Positions 1-10,713 of a stretch of DNA of 64,000 bases are shown piece by piece; positions within the stretch are counted from its first letter, which is position 1, and every line of letters begins with the position of its first letter. Source of the stretch: Henckelia pumila (lineage: Eukaryota; Streptophyta; Magnoliopsida; Lamiales; Gesneriaceae); contig NC_133123.1 of the NCBI RefSeq assembly GCF_033568475.1, positions 61,077,522-61,141,521 of the forward strand. The letters are read 5' to 3'. Below the pieces are notes generated by a model. That model saw only the letters and a program-made list of their open reading frames with translations. It was not told where the DNA came from and searched no databases. The position numbers and the translations under genes are program-made.

Positions 1-136
1 ATGACGGGGAAAGAAAATTTGAACCTGGAATATTATTTAAATTTGAATTTTTGTGAGTTATGACGGGGATAACTTATATAATATTATTAACCATACCGAT
101 TACGGTACTTCTGTTGAAAGAAGTTTCTGAAAGAAG

Positions 137-303
137 TTTCTTCAATCTCAAGTTGATATAGAACTACCTCCATCAACTATGTCATAAGATAGATTGAATA
201 TGGTTTGGTAATATTGTCTATTGAAAAAAAGATGGTAGCTAATATTGATTATGATGATTTAGTTGACAATTTTGCACAACACAAAGCTCGAAGAGTCGTT
301 TGA
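137..303 (+). pseudogene. Decayed hAT-type transposase C-terminus
   Basis: Read in pieces on the plus strand, this stretch resembles the C-terminal tail of plant hAT transposases of the TTF-zinc-finger/ZMYM1-like kind. There is a segment reading FLQSQVDIELPPSTMS, an in-frame TAA, the start of an RLN motif, then a frame break. After the break comes LVILSIEKKMVANIDYDD followed by LVDNFAQHKARRVV and a stop. Family members typically end with an S-x-ERLNGLA-x-LSIE block and a short ARR tail. At least one stop and one frameshift make it non-functional. No other part of the transposase is recognisable here; the rest may lie left of the window. The identification rests on motif memory only. Confidence 0.5.
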
Positions 304-751
304 ACATTTTGTTATTAGATTTAGTTTATATATATATATATATATGTGTATTTTTTGATATTTAATAAATTTACGTAAGATATTGGTATATTAAATTAGA
401 TGTTGGTCATCATTATATTCATTTTATCATCACTTCATACGTAATATTTTTATATTTTACACCTTAAGTTAGCTTAGGGCCTCCAATTTCTGGAGACGGC
501 TTAAATTTCCAACAATCTAATTTTTTTGAGGTTGATCATTGATAAAATTCAACGTTTAATTTGTAAGAAAATGAGTAGCTAGCACATTTATTAATTCTGA
601 GATTTTATCGTTCAACTGTATAATATTGAGTATCTCACATTAGGTCAGTTTCAGTGTATGTTAGTGGTTGGTAAATATAATTAATGCAATGTCCATTTGC
701 TAATTAAATGCAAAGACTGAGTCGATGTCATGTGATATATATATATATATT
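304..751. other. AT-rich intergenic, no gene seen
   Basis: AT-rich sequence with short TA runs near 327-346 and 736-750. I see no coding or structured feature. Confidence 0.5.
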
Positions 752-895
752 GAGTTTTTTTATGGTGCACAACATTATATTCCCACTTTATGCACACCAT
801 GTACAATAGATGAGTTGATCGGTACAATAGATGAGTTGACTTGTACATGGTGGGCATGAAGTGGGCATATAGTGTTGGGCACTATAAAAGAACTA
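752..895. mobile_element. Foldback MITE 1 in a TA microsatellite
   Basis: The arms at about 754-806 and 841-893 are near-perfect reverse complements of about 50 bp. The loop holds two copies of an 18-bp direct repeat (801-818 and 822-839). Both outer flanks are (TA)n, so the element sits within a microsatellite, as described for Micron-like plant MITEs. There is no coding capacity. The exact ends and target duplication cannot be fixed because the flanks are repetitive. Confidence 0.65.
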
Positions 896-910
896 TATAT
901 ATATATATAT

Positions 911-1065
911 AGTTTCTTTCAAGTGTCCACCTACCATGCCCACCAATGATGTGGCACTATTCTATTGGACCTACAATTTATCACATCTTTATCACATCCA
1001 ATAGAATAGTGTCACATCATTGGTGGACATGTTGGTGGGCATGGTAGATGGGCACTTGAAAAAAA

Positions 1066-1070
<5 letters not shown>
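911..1070. mobile_element. Foldback MITE 2 in a TA microsatellite
   Basis: A long inverted repeat with arms at about 911-969 and 997-1069, differing by a few substitutions and an extra segment of about 12 bp in the right arm. Its flanks are again (TA)n. It lies only about 15 bp from foldback 1 and shares the TGCCCAC/GTGGGCA motif with it, suggesting a related family. Confidence 0.65.

Positions 1071-1115
<45 letters not shown>
1069..1115. repeat. (TA)n microsatellite
   Basis: A near-uninterrupted TA run of about 46 bp directly after foldback 2. Confidence 0.9.
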
Positions 1116-1119
<4 letters not shown>

Positions 1120-2016
1120 TTCACCCTACAAGATACTTTATATTTTATTTGCAAGATTAAGATTTGGTTCTTAATTTTTCTATGTATATGATAAAGGATA
1201 TAGGATCAAACATTTGCTATTTTACCAATCGTTATAGTTAGTTGTAATGGTAAAATACAAATATTTTAAATCTTACAACATCTCAAACGTCGCGTTTTGA
1301 TTGTTCTATCTTGCAGCAAAAAAATTTTATACTCAACAAAAGATGTTGACTACGCGCTAATCATGTTTCATCTTGAAATCATAATCAGGCAATTAGCCGA
1401 TAAAAGTTGTTTGTAGAGGGACAATAATTACTTTTGATACAACATTATCTTACGTAAAGTTCTATGAGTCCAATTTATATTATCATGTTTTATACTGATT
1501 AATAAATTTAATATATTTATATGTACCTTATGATTTTATAAATACAAAAATTTCATCGGAATACGAGGCATTCATTTCGATAAATATGTAATCGAAATAG
1601 CATTTTATAGTTAAAAAAAATGAAATTAGAGTATTGTTGTAGATGATTGCAACTCGATCCTTTGCTCATGATTAATAAATTGTTTGGAGTTGAAATTAAA
1701 ATATAAGCAGCTTGCATAATGAACAAGCAAACTCGCTATGAAAAATATAGGTTCGAAATAATTTATTTTTTTTAGAAAATATACAAAAAAATCCATCGTC
1801 CGTAACTATATTATATAGATTAAAATATTCATCATAAGAAGAAAAAGAGACTTTCAAGTGGGCCCAATTAATGTAGATTGGGCCGGGCCAGAGGGGGCCC
1901 AACGCCGCAATTGAGAACATGATGCCTACGTCGGGGCGGCTGCTAACCAAGCACCCTAAGAGTTAGGAGTTGGTGGCGGGCGGTGGGCTGCGACCGTGAC
2001 ATTCCAAACATACATT

Positions 2017-2064
<48 letters not shown>

Positions 2065-3296
2065 GATTTCAACTTAACATATGGGTAAATATCTCAATGA
2101 TAGATCTAATGTCTTATGATTTGCCACGTTAACAATATATAATTAATTACGTCAATGTGTAAAAATACGAACCGTTGGATGCATGATTTGGGTTTACTTT
2201 ATCAATAGAAGATCAACTTTTATTTTCAAATAAAACTTTTAAATAAAGGAAAAATAGTTTTTTTTTTCACTAACTTATTTACTTTTAGGTTCTGGTCCAC
2301 TAAATTTTCAAAGTTTGTTTTTTGTACACTAAATTTTAATTCCCAGCAATTATTGGTCTAATTGGTAACGTGACACTGGAAAATACTGATTCGTAATAAA
2401 AAAATTACTGACATGACGTGAATATGCTGAGATCGAAAATTATTGAATTATCAAATATCACGTCAACAATTGGACTAACAATAGTAAAAAATTAAATGTT
2501 AGTGCACCAAAACCAAATTCGACAACTCAATGGACTAAAACTCAAATTTAAACAATTTAATGAATCAAAAAATCATTTCTCTGAAATAAATTACTATTTT
2601 TACTTAAAAATCAATATAAGTAAAATTATCATTTAACATAAATTATTCATGACGCTTGAAATTTTGTATTGTTTAAAATATTAATTGAATCGTATTGTTA
2701 CCATCAACTATAAATTTTGTTAAAGAGAGAAGCGTTCGGTCATACAATTAATATTGGAGTCAAGGTCATGGTTTCGATTCACATTGATTGTAAGCACAAT
2801 AATAGATAAGATGATTGTTTGAATGCAATGATTGTCCTTCTTCTGGATTGAACAATTGAAACATGTGTTTGTTTGCACTGTTGTATGATTTAAAAGATTT
2901 GAGTTGCACAGTTACCATCAACTAGAGCTTTTAATAACAGACAAATCACTTGATCCTACAGCTTTCAATAACATATGTTGTATATTTATTGAAAAGATAA
3001 ATATATAAGTTGTCAGTTAAAAAATAAATTAAACTCAAGGTATAAACATATAATATCACTAAAAAAAAACGTTGATCAAGAACCGACAAATATCACAAAA
3101 AAAAGTTAAAAACGTAATATTCCCGCTTCACCTGCTAATTAGATATTGAATCATAGTGACTGAAAACTTGCCATTAAAAAGTATAACACTTGATTTTAAT
3201 AAAGATAAACATTTGAAATTTGATAACTTCCGTCTCAATCAAATAAAATTATAATTACGTGTAGCGTACGTACATTTTTCATATATATATATATAT
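1116..3296. other. Intergenic, AT-rich, no gene seen
   Basis: No supported gene. A (TA)n tract lies at about 2020-2061. A short GC-richer patch at 1860-2000 is not recognisable as coding or as a known element. Confidence 0.5.
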
Positions 3297-3425
3297 GATT
3301 AAAGTAATTAATGCGAGTGAAATGAGTGAGTGGGAAATAAATGAATAAATAAATATATATATATATATATGATTAAAGTAATTAATGCGAGTGAAATGAG
3401 TGAGTGGGAAATAAATGAATAAATA
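3297..3425. repeat. Tandem duplication, 74-bp period
   Basis: The 55-bp segment 3297-3351 recurs base for base at 3371-3425. The two copies are joined by a TA tract that also precedes the first copy. Lack of divergence implies a recent duplication, probably by misalignment between the TA tracts. Confidence 0.9.
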
Positions 3426-3427
3426 AT

Positions 3428-5467
3428 CAGGGATGCATTAAATTTAAATAATGCAAGTTTGGTATGCTATGCCTACGAAGACCAAACAGTGAAGCAAGTT
3501 GGTGAACCGATATATGGTACAGTTAATGGTCGACATTAGGATTTAGGAGTACTGTTTATGCAAAAATTTAATATTAATAATATTATATCATATTATTTTA
3601 ATTATGATTAATATTGGTTTGCCTAACCAATTTCTTATCTTATCCTCTCCTCCCATAGCTTATCTATTGCATTCATGTAAGGTTTTGAAATGCGTTTGTT
3701 TATATCATTTTTTTAAAAACAAAAACAAAAACCTTGTTTATGACAAAACCTTGTCATACGTATTACACGGGAAATTAACATATAAATTATTTATATGTTT
3801 GTTTAATTGGGTCTCAGTTATCAATTTTTGTGATCTAGATTATCATATTTCTGTCTCAATCTACTATTTTTGTTTTTTAAAATAATTTTACTTTTTTTTG
3901 CTACGCGCGATACTGATACTGATATGACACCAATGCATATTTGACATGTCACCAGTATGTGTATATATATGTATATACATGTCGTTGACTTGTATAACAA
4001 CACATCAATACTTTGATAAAAAAAGAACTAAATTATCAAAATTAAAATATACATAACTAATTGATATTACAGAACACCAAAATTGTAATGAAGTATAACT
4101 AAATTTACAGTTTCCTCTAATAATCAGGGCATGATTTATAGGGGCAAAAAGTACGTTGATTATTACTCTAAAAAAAAAAGGTACGTTGATTATTTATTCG
4201 ATTGATAATTTTTAAAATAATTTATCAATAATTTATTTCACATTTTATAATAAAAGAATTTAAAATGATAAAATCAAATGGTCCGTTCACCAAAAAATAA
4301 ATATTCAAAATTTTACATCATTTTTTTCTACATATATGCGTACAATGTACATAGCATATTATATTGCCTGCAATATGTACTTAATTTGAGTTTGGTTAAG
4401 AAAGTCATTATTTGATTAAATGCTATTGAACATCTCTAGAAGATATGTCAACTCCTTTTTTCTTTTTCTTTTTTTAAAAAATAAAGATAGAAATATTATT
4501 ATAAAAAAATCAAAGGCTATTACATCATTGTTAAATTACTATTTGCAGTCAGAGCCAACAATCTTACCATATTTGTTACCACAACCAGAAAAGATAAAAA
4601 TAAAAAGCATGTACATGTAAAACAAGTCTACCAGACTTATATCTAAAATCAAAAGTAAAATCTTTGACATAAAGGTTTATAATTTTCATGATTGGGCGGA
4701 ACATGAGATTCATCTCACAAAATCGACCCGTAACACCTTCTGATCACGAGAGTTTGTGAAAAACAAAATAGGTTATAAGTCGTATTCTTGAGGATTTTCT
4801 TTTTGCACCAGCTTTTGGCACACAAACAGTACATTCGCCTAGAAAAATCAAGAGAGTGCGTATATCGTTTTTAAGACCTCGACTCAGGCTCATAGATCCA
4901 ATTGTCCGCGAGAAGCCATAAATACATATGTTCTTTTTCATGTGGGTTCACGTAACATTGTTGCCATCGTAAAGGTACACTTAAAAATGAACGGATATTA
5001 CATTTAGGTGCTTGGCATAGTTTTTAGGCTTCTCAGTTTTTTTAAAAAATTTTGTGAAAAAAAAAATTGAAAAGTGCTTCCTAAAAGTCCTACCAAACAC
5101 TACCTTAATCAATTTGTGTAAAAGATTTACTAGGAAAGATGCATGTAACAATAAGCCTATCCGAAAAAATTAATAAAACTGTTAAGTTGTAACCATTCAC
5201 AAAGCTAAAACATATAATATTATATTGCCCAGTAAAAACACTAAACTGTAACTAGCTAATTTATTATACGTACAGACAAGAGAAATTAGTAACTTGATAA
5301 ATTTCTGACGAAGATGACTCCTGATGTACTCTTGTGGGGAAAAGGACAAAAGAAAGAAAGGCTCAATTCCCAGAACAAATTGATCTTATTTCATGATCTC
5401 CAAGCTTCTGTAGTCCAAAACCACATGACTTGTTTTGATCCCAAGAAAATCATACCCTGCAGATTCA
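3428..5467. other. Intergenic, 3' side of the MYB gene
   Basis: AT-rich with homopolymer runs. The few short open frames have no recognisable motif. The part next to 5468 should contain the MYB 3' UTR, but no clear polyadenylation site stands out. Confidence 0.45.
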
Positions 5468-6268
5468 CTAAAAATGCAATCTTAATTTGGTACTGTTCTT
5501 CAGCTGTTCTTGTTGATAATTAGGAGGGCTGATTCTGAGTTCAAGATTCAAATCGGGGCACCGTTCAGCTTCATGAACCTGCTGGCTATTTTCTTCCTCG
5601 ATCAAAATCTCATTTTTCACAGTGTAGTCTTGTAATTCAGCTTGTTTGGAGTTTGCGATTTCGACACCAGAAAAAGAAATGGTTGCTGCTGCAGCAGGCT
5701 CTTGATTTATGGACCTGTGGGTTGTTGGATCGATCCCTCTGCCCACAAGTTTTCTTCTTATATGAGTGTTCCAGTAATTCTTTATCTCGTTATCTGTTCT
5801 TCCCGGCAATCTTCCAGCGATTACAGACCACCTGTTTGTATTACTATCAGTTTTTTTTTTTTTTTTTAAAATACAATATAATATTACAAGTAATCAATTA
5901 CAACAATGTAATAAAATTGTTCTGTTGTGGCACAAAAACTATTTAAATCTACCTAAATAAATTAAAAAAAATACACGCAATCAGTTATATATATATATTA
6001 CGTACTTGTTGCCAAGAAGGCTATGGAGTTTGATAATGAGTTCATCCTCGGCTTCTGTGAAGTTTCCACGTTTGAGGTCTGGCCTGAGATAGTTGATCCA
6101 GCGGAGGCGGCAGCTCTTACCGCAGCGGAGGAGGCCGGCGGACTTGGGAAGAGACCGCCAGCATCCTTCGCCGTGTGCTCGAATATAAGCGATGAGACGA
6201 TCATCTTCTTCTTTAGTCCATGCTCCTTTGTTCGTGTGAGCTTTCTCACAACATGGAGACCTCCCCAT
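5468..6268 (-). CDS. R2R3-MYB repressor, subgroup 4 (MYB4/MYB6-like)
   Basis: Two exons: 6006-6268 and 5468-5831, with a 174-nt GT/AG intron at the conserved GNK/W position in R3. The product is 208 aa. R2 and R3 are complete, with the usual Trp spacing and the [17 protein letters not shown] start typical of subgroup 4. R3 carries the bHLH-binding signature (EL-x2-K-x3-L-x6-V-x3-R, with V for the usual last L). After the DNA-binding domain come the C1 motif [10 protein letters not shown] and the C2 motif [12 protein letters not shown], which contains an EAR repression core (LxLxL). Family knowledge: subgroup-4 MYBs are nuclear repressors of phenylpropanoid and flavonoid genes. The tail is short, ends soon after C2 and shows neither the C3 zinc-finger-like motif nor a C4 motif. 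The exact orthologue (MYB4, 6, 7, 8 or 32) cannot be decided. Confidence 0.93.
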
Positions 6269-6339
6269 ATTCAGATCATTTCTTTTAATTTTGATAATTA
6301 TTGATATAATATATAATCACTACTTGTCCCTTATCAATT

Positions 6340-6349
6340 TTATATATAA
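6340..6349 (-). promoter_or_regulatory. Possible TATA box of the MYB gene
   Basis: On the minus strand this reads TTATATATAA, about 75 bp upstream of the MYB start codon. That would leave a 5' UTR of about 45 nt. The region is AT-rich, so a chance match is possible. Confidence 0.35.
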
Positions 6350-6572
6350 GCCTTAATTAGCTAATTATATAACTCTCAAAAAAAAAAAAAAAGAAGCTAA
6401 TTATATAAGCATGCGGCTGTCTACTCTCTCCTTTCTTTATAACTATTCTTACCGCCCTTTTCTTCCGGGTGTCTCTGTCTCTCTCTTTTTGTTTGTTTTG
6501 TTGGTGCAGTTGCTTATGTATCCCTTTAACATGCGAATATATATACACACACGTAATATATATACTCATGTG

Positions 6573-6577
<5 letters not shown>

Positions 6578-6612
<35 letters not shown>
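6578..6612. repeat. (TA)n microsatellite upstream of MYB
   Basis: A TA run of about 35 bp, preceded by degenerate TA/CA/TG repeats from about 6535. Confidence 0.9.
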
Positions 6613-6617
<5 letters not shown>

Positions 6618-6840
6618 GATTAATATTGTGATCGAGTAATATCGGTTGATGCAGTGTTTTGTACATCTAATAGGTGGACCTCTCTTCTCACATATGTTTT
6701 CCACAAATGTTCACCATATCAAAATTAAGTGTGATATATATTATTTTAATAAAATAATAATAATAAATCGAAGGATATTCCGAGAAAAAAAAAAAGAGTT
6801 TCTGAATGCTTGGAAAATAAAATCAATTTATTATAGACTC

Positions 6841-7041
6841 CATACCGATATCGTACCGAATACCGAAATTCGGTACGGTATCGTTATGATACTGTGTATA
6901 CCGATTTTTTTAAACTGTTTTTTTTTAAAAAAATATCGGTATACAGCGGTATCATATCATACCAAAATTTTCGGTATATACGGTTTTTTTCGATACGGTA
7001 AAGGCGGTATTACGGCATTTCGGTATTTTTCGCCAGCCCTA
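6841..7041. mobile_element. hAT-like repeat fragment rich in CGGTAT/ATACCG
   Basis: This stretch is packed with CGGTAT and its complement in both orientations. On the minus strand its right edge reads TAGGGCTGGCGAAAAATACC, which resembles the ends of non-autonomous plant hAT elements. I find no matching left terminus or 8-bp duplication, so it is probably truncated. Confidence 0.35.
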
Positions 7042-10000
7042 GTTGTATTTCGTAGAGATGTCAAATGTATTTGTACATATTTTTAACTAATCATATGATC
7101 CTTTCGTGTCAAATTAAAAATAAAATAACATAATATGGCAAGATAAAATAAGATGTACACGATGTCATACCCTTCAACGTAGTTTGAAATCGGATGCTTA
7201 ATCGTATTTTTTATTTGGAAAAAAAATACAAACAAATTTCCGGGAAAAAAATAATTTTTAGGTAAGTGACATAACACGATTATGATTATATATATGTAAT
7301 AATGGCCACATCTACTACTTAAAAACAATATTTATAAATTATGTGATGAAATCAAGCATTATAATTTATAGCTTTGAGGTACAATTTCCACCTTCCGGAT
7401 GAATTCAAATGGAACTAATTTTTAGGTACGGATAGAAAAGAGGAATAAAATAATAAACTAAAAGTGGAATTAGGAATATGTAAGTAAACTTAAATTGGTA
7501 GGTGTAAAAAGGTAAGGTCCGATTATTTTCAGGCTTTCTTTATCCAGCTCATAACCACCTTCCATTAATACGGGCCCCTAGTTAAACTTAACCATTTCAA
7601 AAATCTCTCCTAACCTCATAAATTAATTTGGGACCCTTGTCTATAATGCTACCGTGTTGTTGGAACTATATCATTATCATCCTTAATGTTATTTGTGGTA
7701 AGGTCTACCTAAACATGGACAAATATGTATGCATCATATTAAAACTAGAGCTTTTCTTGGAGATTTTTTTTAATATTTAAAAATAATAATAACAAAATTC
7801 AAAATTAAAGGATATGAGATTTGGCTAAGATTCAATGAATCATATATAAAACATGCATAGATCTAAAATATCTTGATTTTATTTTTTTGTGAGGTAGATG
7901 TAGTAATACCTCTCGTCACACATGGATCAGAAAAAGAAGCTTATGGTAGGATACATTAACTTAAAATTATCTATTTTGGTAAAACGATGACAAATATATA
8001 CGAAGTAGTTGCTAAATGAGTGATATTCTACAGTGAAACTTGCGAAGGCTTGCACTCGTTGCATGACAGTGGAACTCGTTGTTTGTACATGCCATCTTTA
8101 TTTTGAAATTTAAATTGTGTGTATATTATAGGGGTAGTAGTTGTGTCTTATTTAATGTTGTTGGGATTCCAAGATTAAAAAGAGAGGTATATTGTTGTCG
8201 TTATAGGGCTTCTAGAAGATAAGTTGAGGTTGGGTGGAAGGAGGATGATAAAAAAAGAAAGCGAGAGCAAAAGCAACAAGTATGGTTGTGGGTGTATGTG
8301 GGATTTGGTTCACTTTCCACTTTTCCCCTTTTCCCTCACCAAAACCTTGTGGTTAAAGTTTTTTTGGCTTACGAAAAAGTAGCTTTCGGGTCTGGAAGGT
8401 TATTGATTTTTTCTTAAAACAAAAAATATATAGAAGATTATAAGATTTGCATTTGCATCATATAAAACGTGCAAGCTTAACATAAGATGTTTAAGAAGTC
8501 ATTTTACTCATTAATTTGATTGCATCTATGAATAATAATATATCATTAATTTGGTAACCACCACCATCACCGCATGTAGCTATTTTCTCTCCCCCAACGA
8601 ACCACAAGCCCCGTGACAATATGACCTTGAAAACTACTTGCACCTATGAATCACCACGTTCCCATCAATTTGGTATTGATGACTAAAGACCTTAAGAAAG
8701 GGTGGATACGTGTCATGAGGTGTCCACTTTTGTAATTTCTCGTGTCATACTTACCTACCATTTCACCTTCCTTTTCACCTTTTGAGTGATTCTAACTTTG
8801 CCTGATAATAAATCTCTCCCGATAATTTTTTCAAAAAAACTGAGTTCGATTTCACATTAAAGCAAAAACCTAATTTAAAAAAGAAAAAAAAAAGTTTTTA
8901 GTCAGAAACAAGGTTACCATTTTTCACTTAAAACCATTATCCTCGCTTCGATCAATGAACAAAGGACGAGGAGAAAGTATTAGTTGGAAATTTTTGTTAA
9001 GATTTAAACTTGAAATTAACTTCAACCTCAAAAATTAACTCAAGGAGGAGATTGTTCAAGTCCTTATATGCAACTCCCACCCTTCACGCCCAAGAATATG
9101 AATGAACATCTGGAACATAAAATTTATAAGACAACGGATGACCCAACTACGAGCAGTTCAACACATAGTGGTGAAACTTGTCTCCGACTCTCTGATTGAG
9201 TATGTTTAAGATTAAGAACTTGAATCTAACTCAACTCCAAAAGCTAGTCCCAAAATTTTATCCAATCAATAAGGCAAGGACTAACACTTTTATTAGTTGT
9301 ATAGTGTTGGTACATAAATAGTTGCGAAAAACTTTGTAAAGTAGATGATACGGGTCTAAACGCCATTTGGGGCATACATCACTTTCCGTGTAGTCTACAC
9401 TCTAGAGTACATTGAGAAAAACACGTCTTGTACAGCACACTTCGTCTGATGTTGGGATCCGGTATATGTTACTTTTTAAGTAAAACCCAGACATAATCAA
9501 TAAATACATTCAATGGTATATCCAGGCAGCATCTTTCCAAGTTTTACTTGATACTTGAAAGACCCAAAATTATCGAATCTACACCGATGAGAACAAATTT
9601 TTTTTTTTAAAAAAAACATGGATCGTTTCTCAGAATCAAACCAGCTCTCGTGATTATTATCCGCACTTCAGATTCGTCGCATAGAATTTCGTCATAGCGA
9701 TAGGGGTAAGCTAAACTCGAATTCATGGAAGAGTGATGCTGAAGGTTTTAATTAACCGAAAGAAAAACGAGCTTATAACACTAGATTGGTTAAGACGACG
9801 TGTCTGGAAGAGTAGGCATAGTACGTAGTTAGGTGACGGCCAACTCAATGCATCGTGAATATCATGTGCTTTGGTTCTAAACAAGACTACACAGGGATTG
9901 TCCTAAAGAAAAAGGCTTGCCTACTTAGCTAATTTGGCGGTCAAACCCCCCGTCTGAACAAAAAATTAGGCAAAGCAGTAATGTGTGTGAGAATCTCATG

Positions 10001-10713
10001 CAGGAATGGGTTCAGCTGAACAAATTGAGCAGTTGTCTGAACAATGGAGGAATTGATTTCAAAACCATCCATCTTGGGTGTTTCAAATCCGTCACAAGTT
10101 TCGGAGTTCCATGACACACGAAGTAGGCTTGTTACTATATTTTTAGTTTGGTATGCCCCATAATCTCAATGTATTTTCCATGTCGACTTGTATCAAATGA
10201 ATGTGTGTGCAACCATAACTTAGCACATGATTGATATGATCACAAAAGTCCTTGGAACACCATCTAGCGTAGAAATATTCGAGTAGGTTTAGAGCCATAA
10301 ATGAAGATGAAATTTAGAAATATATCGCGAGGTTTAATTCACGGCTTGCTAAGAAGCAACAGGAGCAATAGTCAATAAAAATATCTATAGATGCCGGTAT
10401 CTAATGATCTTATACCCTTTTTCCGTCTCATGATAAAGGAGTGTCAAATGTCAAATAAAGTTCTTTGAATCCCATCTAACCAATTCAAAACCCATATTCA
10501 TTTGAGGTTGATTTCGTCAGTTCATATATCAACGGAAATCAGGAAATGCCAATATAATAACTGGTCCTTACGTGTGTGCTTTTCTTTTCTACTAATCTGC
10601 ATAGGCACATACAGCTCCATTATGTAATTTCAATGGGCAGTGTACAGAATTGGATATGGAATTACCCGGCTACGTGAAGATAAGAGCTCTGGTCGATGTT
10701 ATAATGAACTGGT
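7042..10713. other. Intergenic, MYB to APX
   Basis: Mostly AT-rich single-copy-looking DNA without a supportable gene. Around 9000-9300 two stretches share a loose pattern (ACTTGAA..AACTCAA..CTCAAAA) that looks like old repeat debris. The APX 3' UTR should occupy the last few hundred bases. Confidence 0.45.

Noticed and set aside
9340..9460. CACTA (En/Spm) transposase relic on the minus strand
   Set aside because: A short SDVCPKWRLDP-like reading is suggestive, but no neighbouring motif or long frame supports it.
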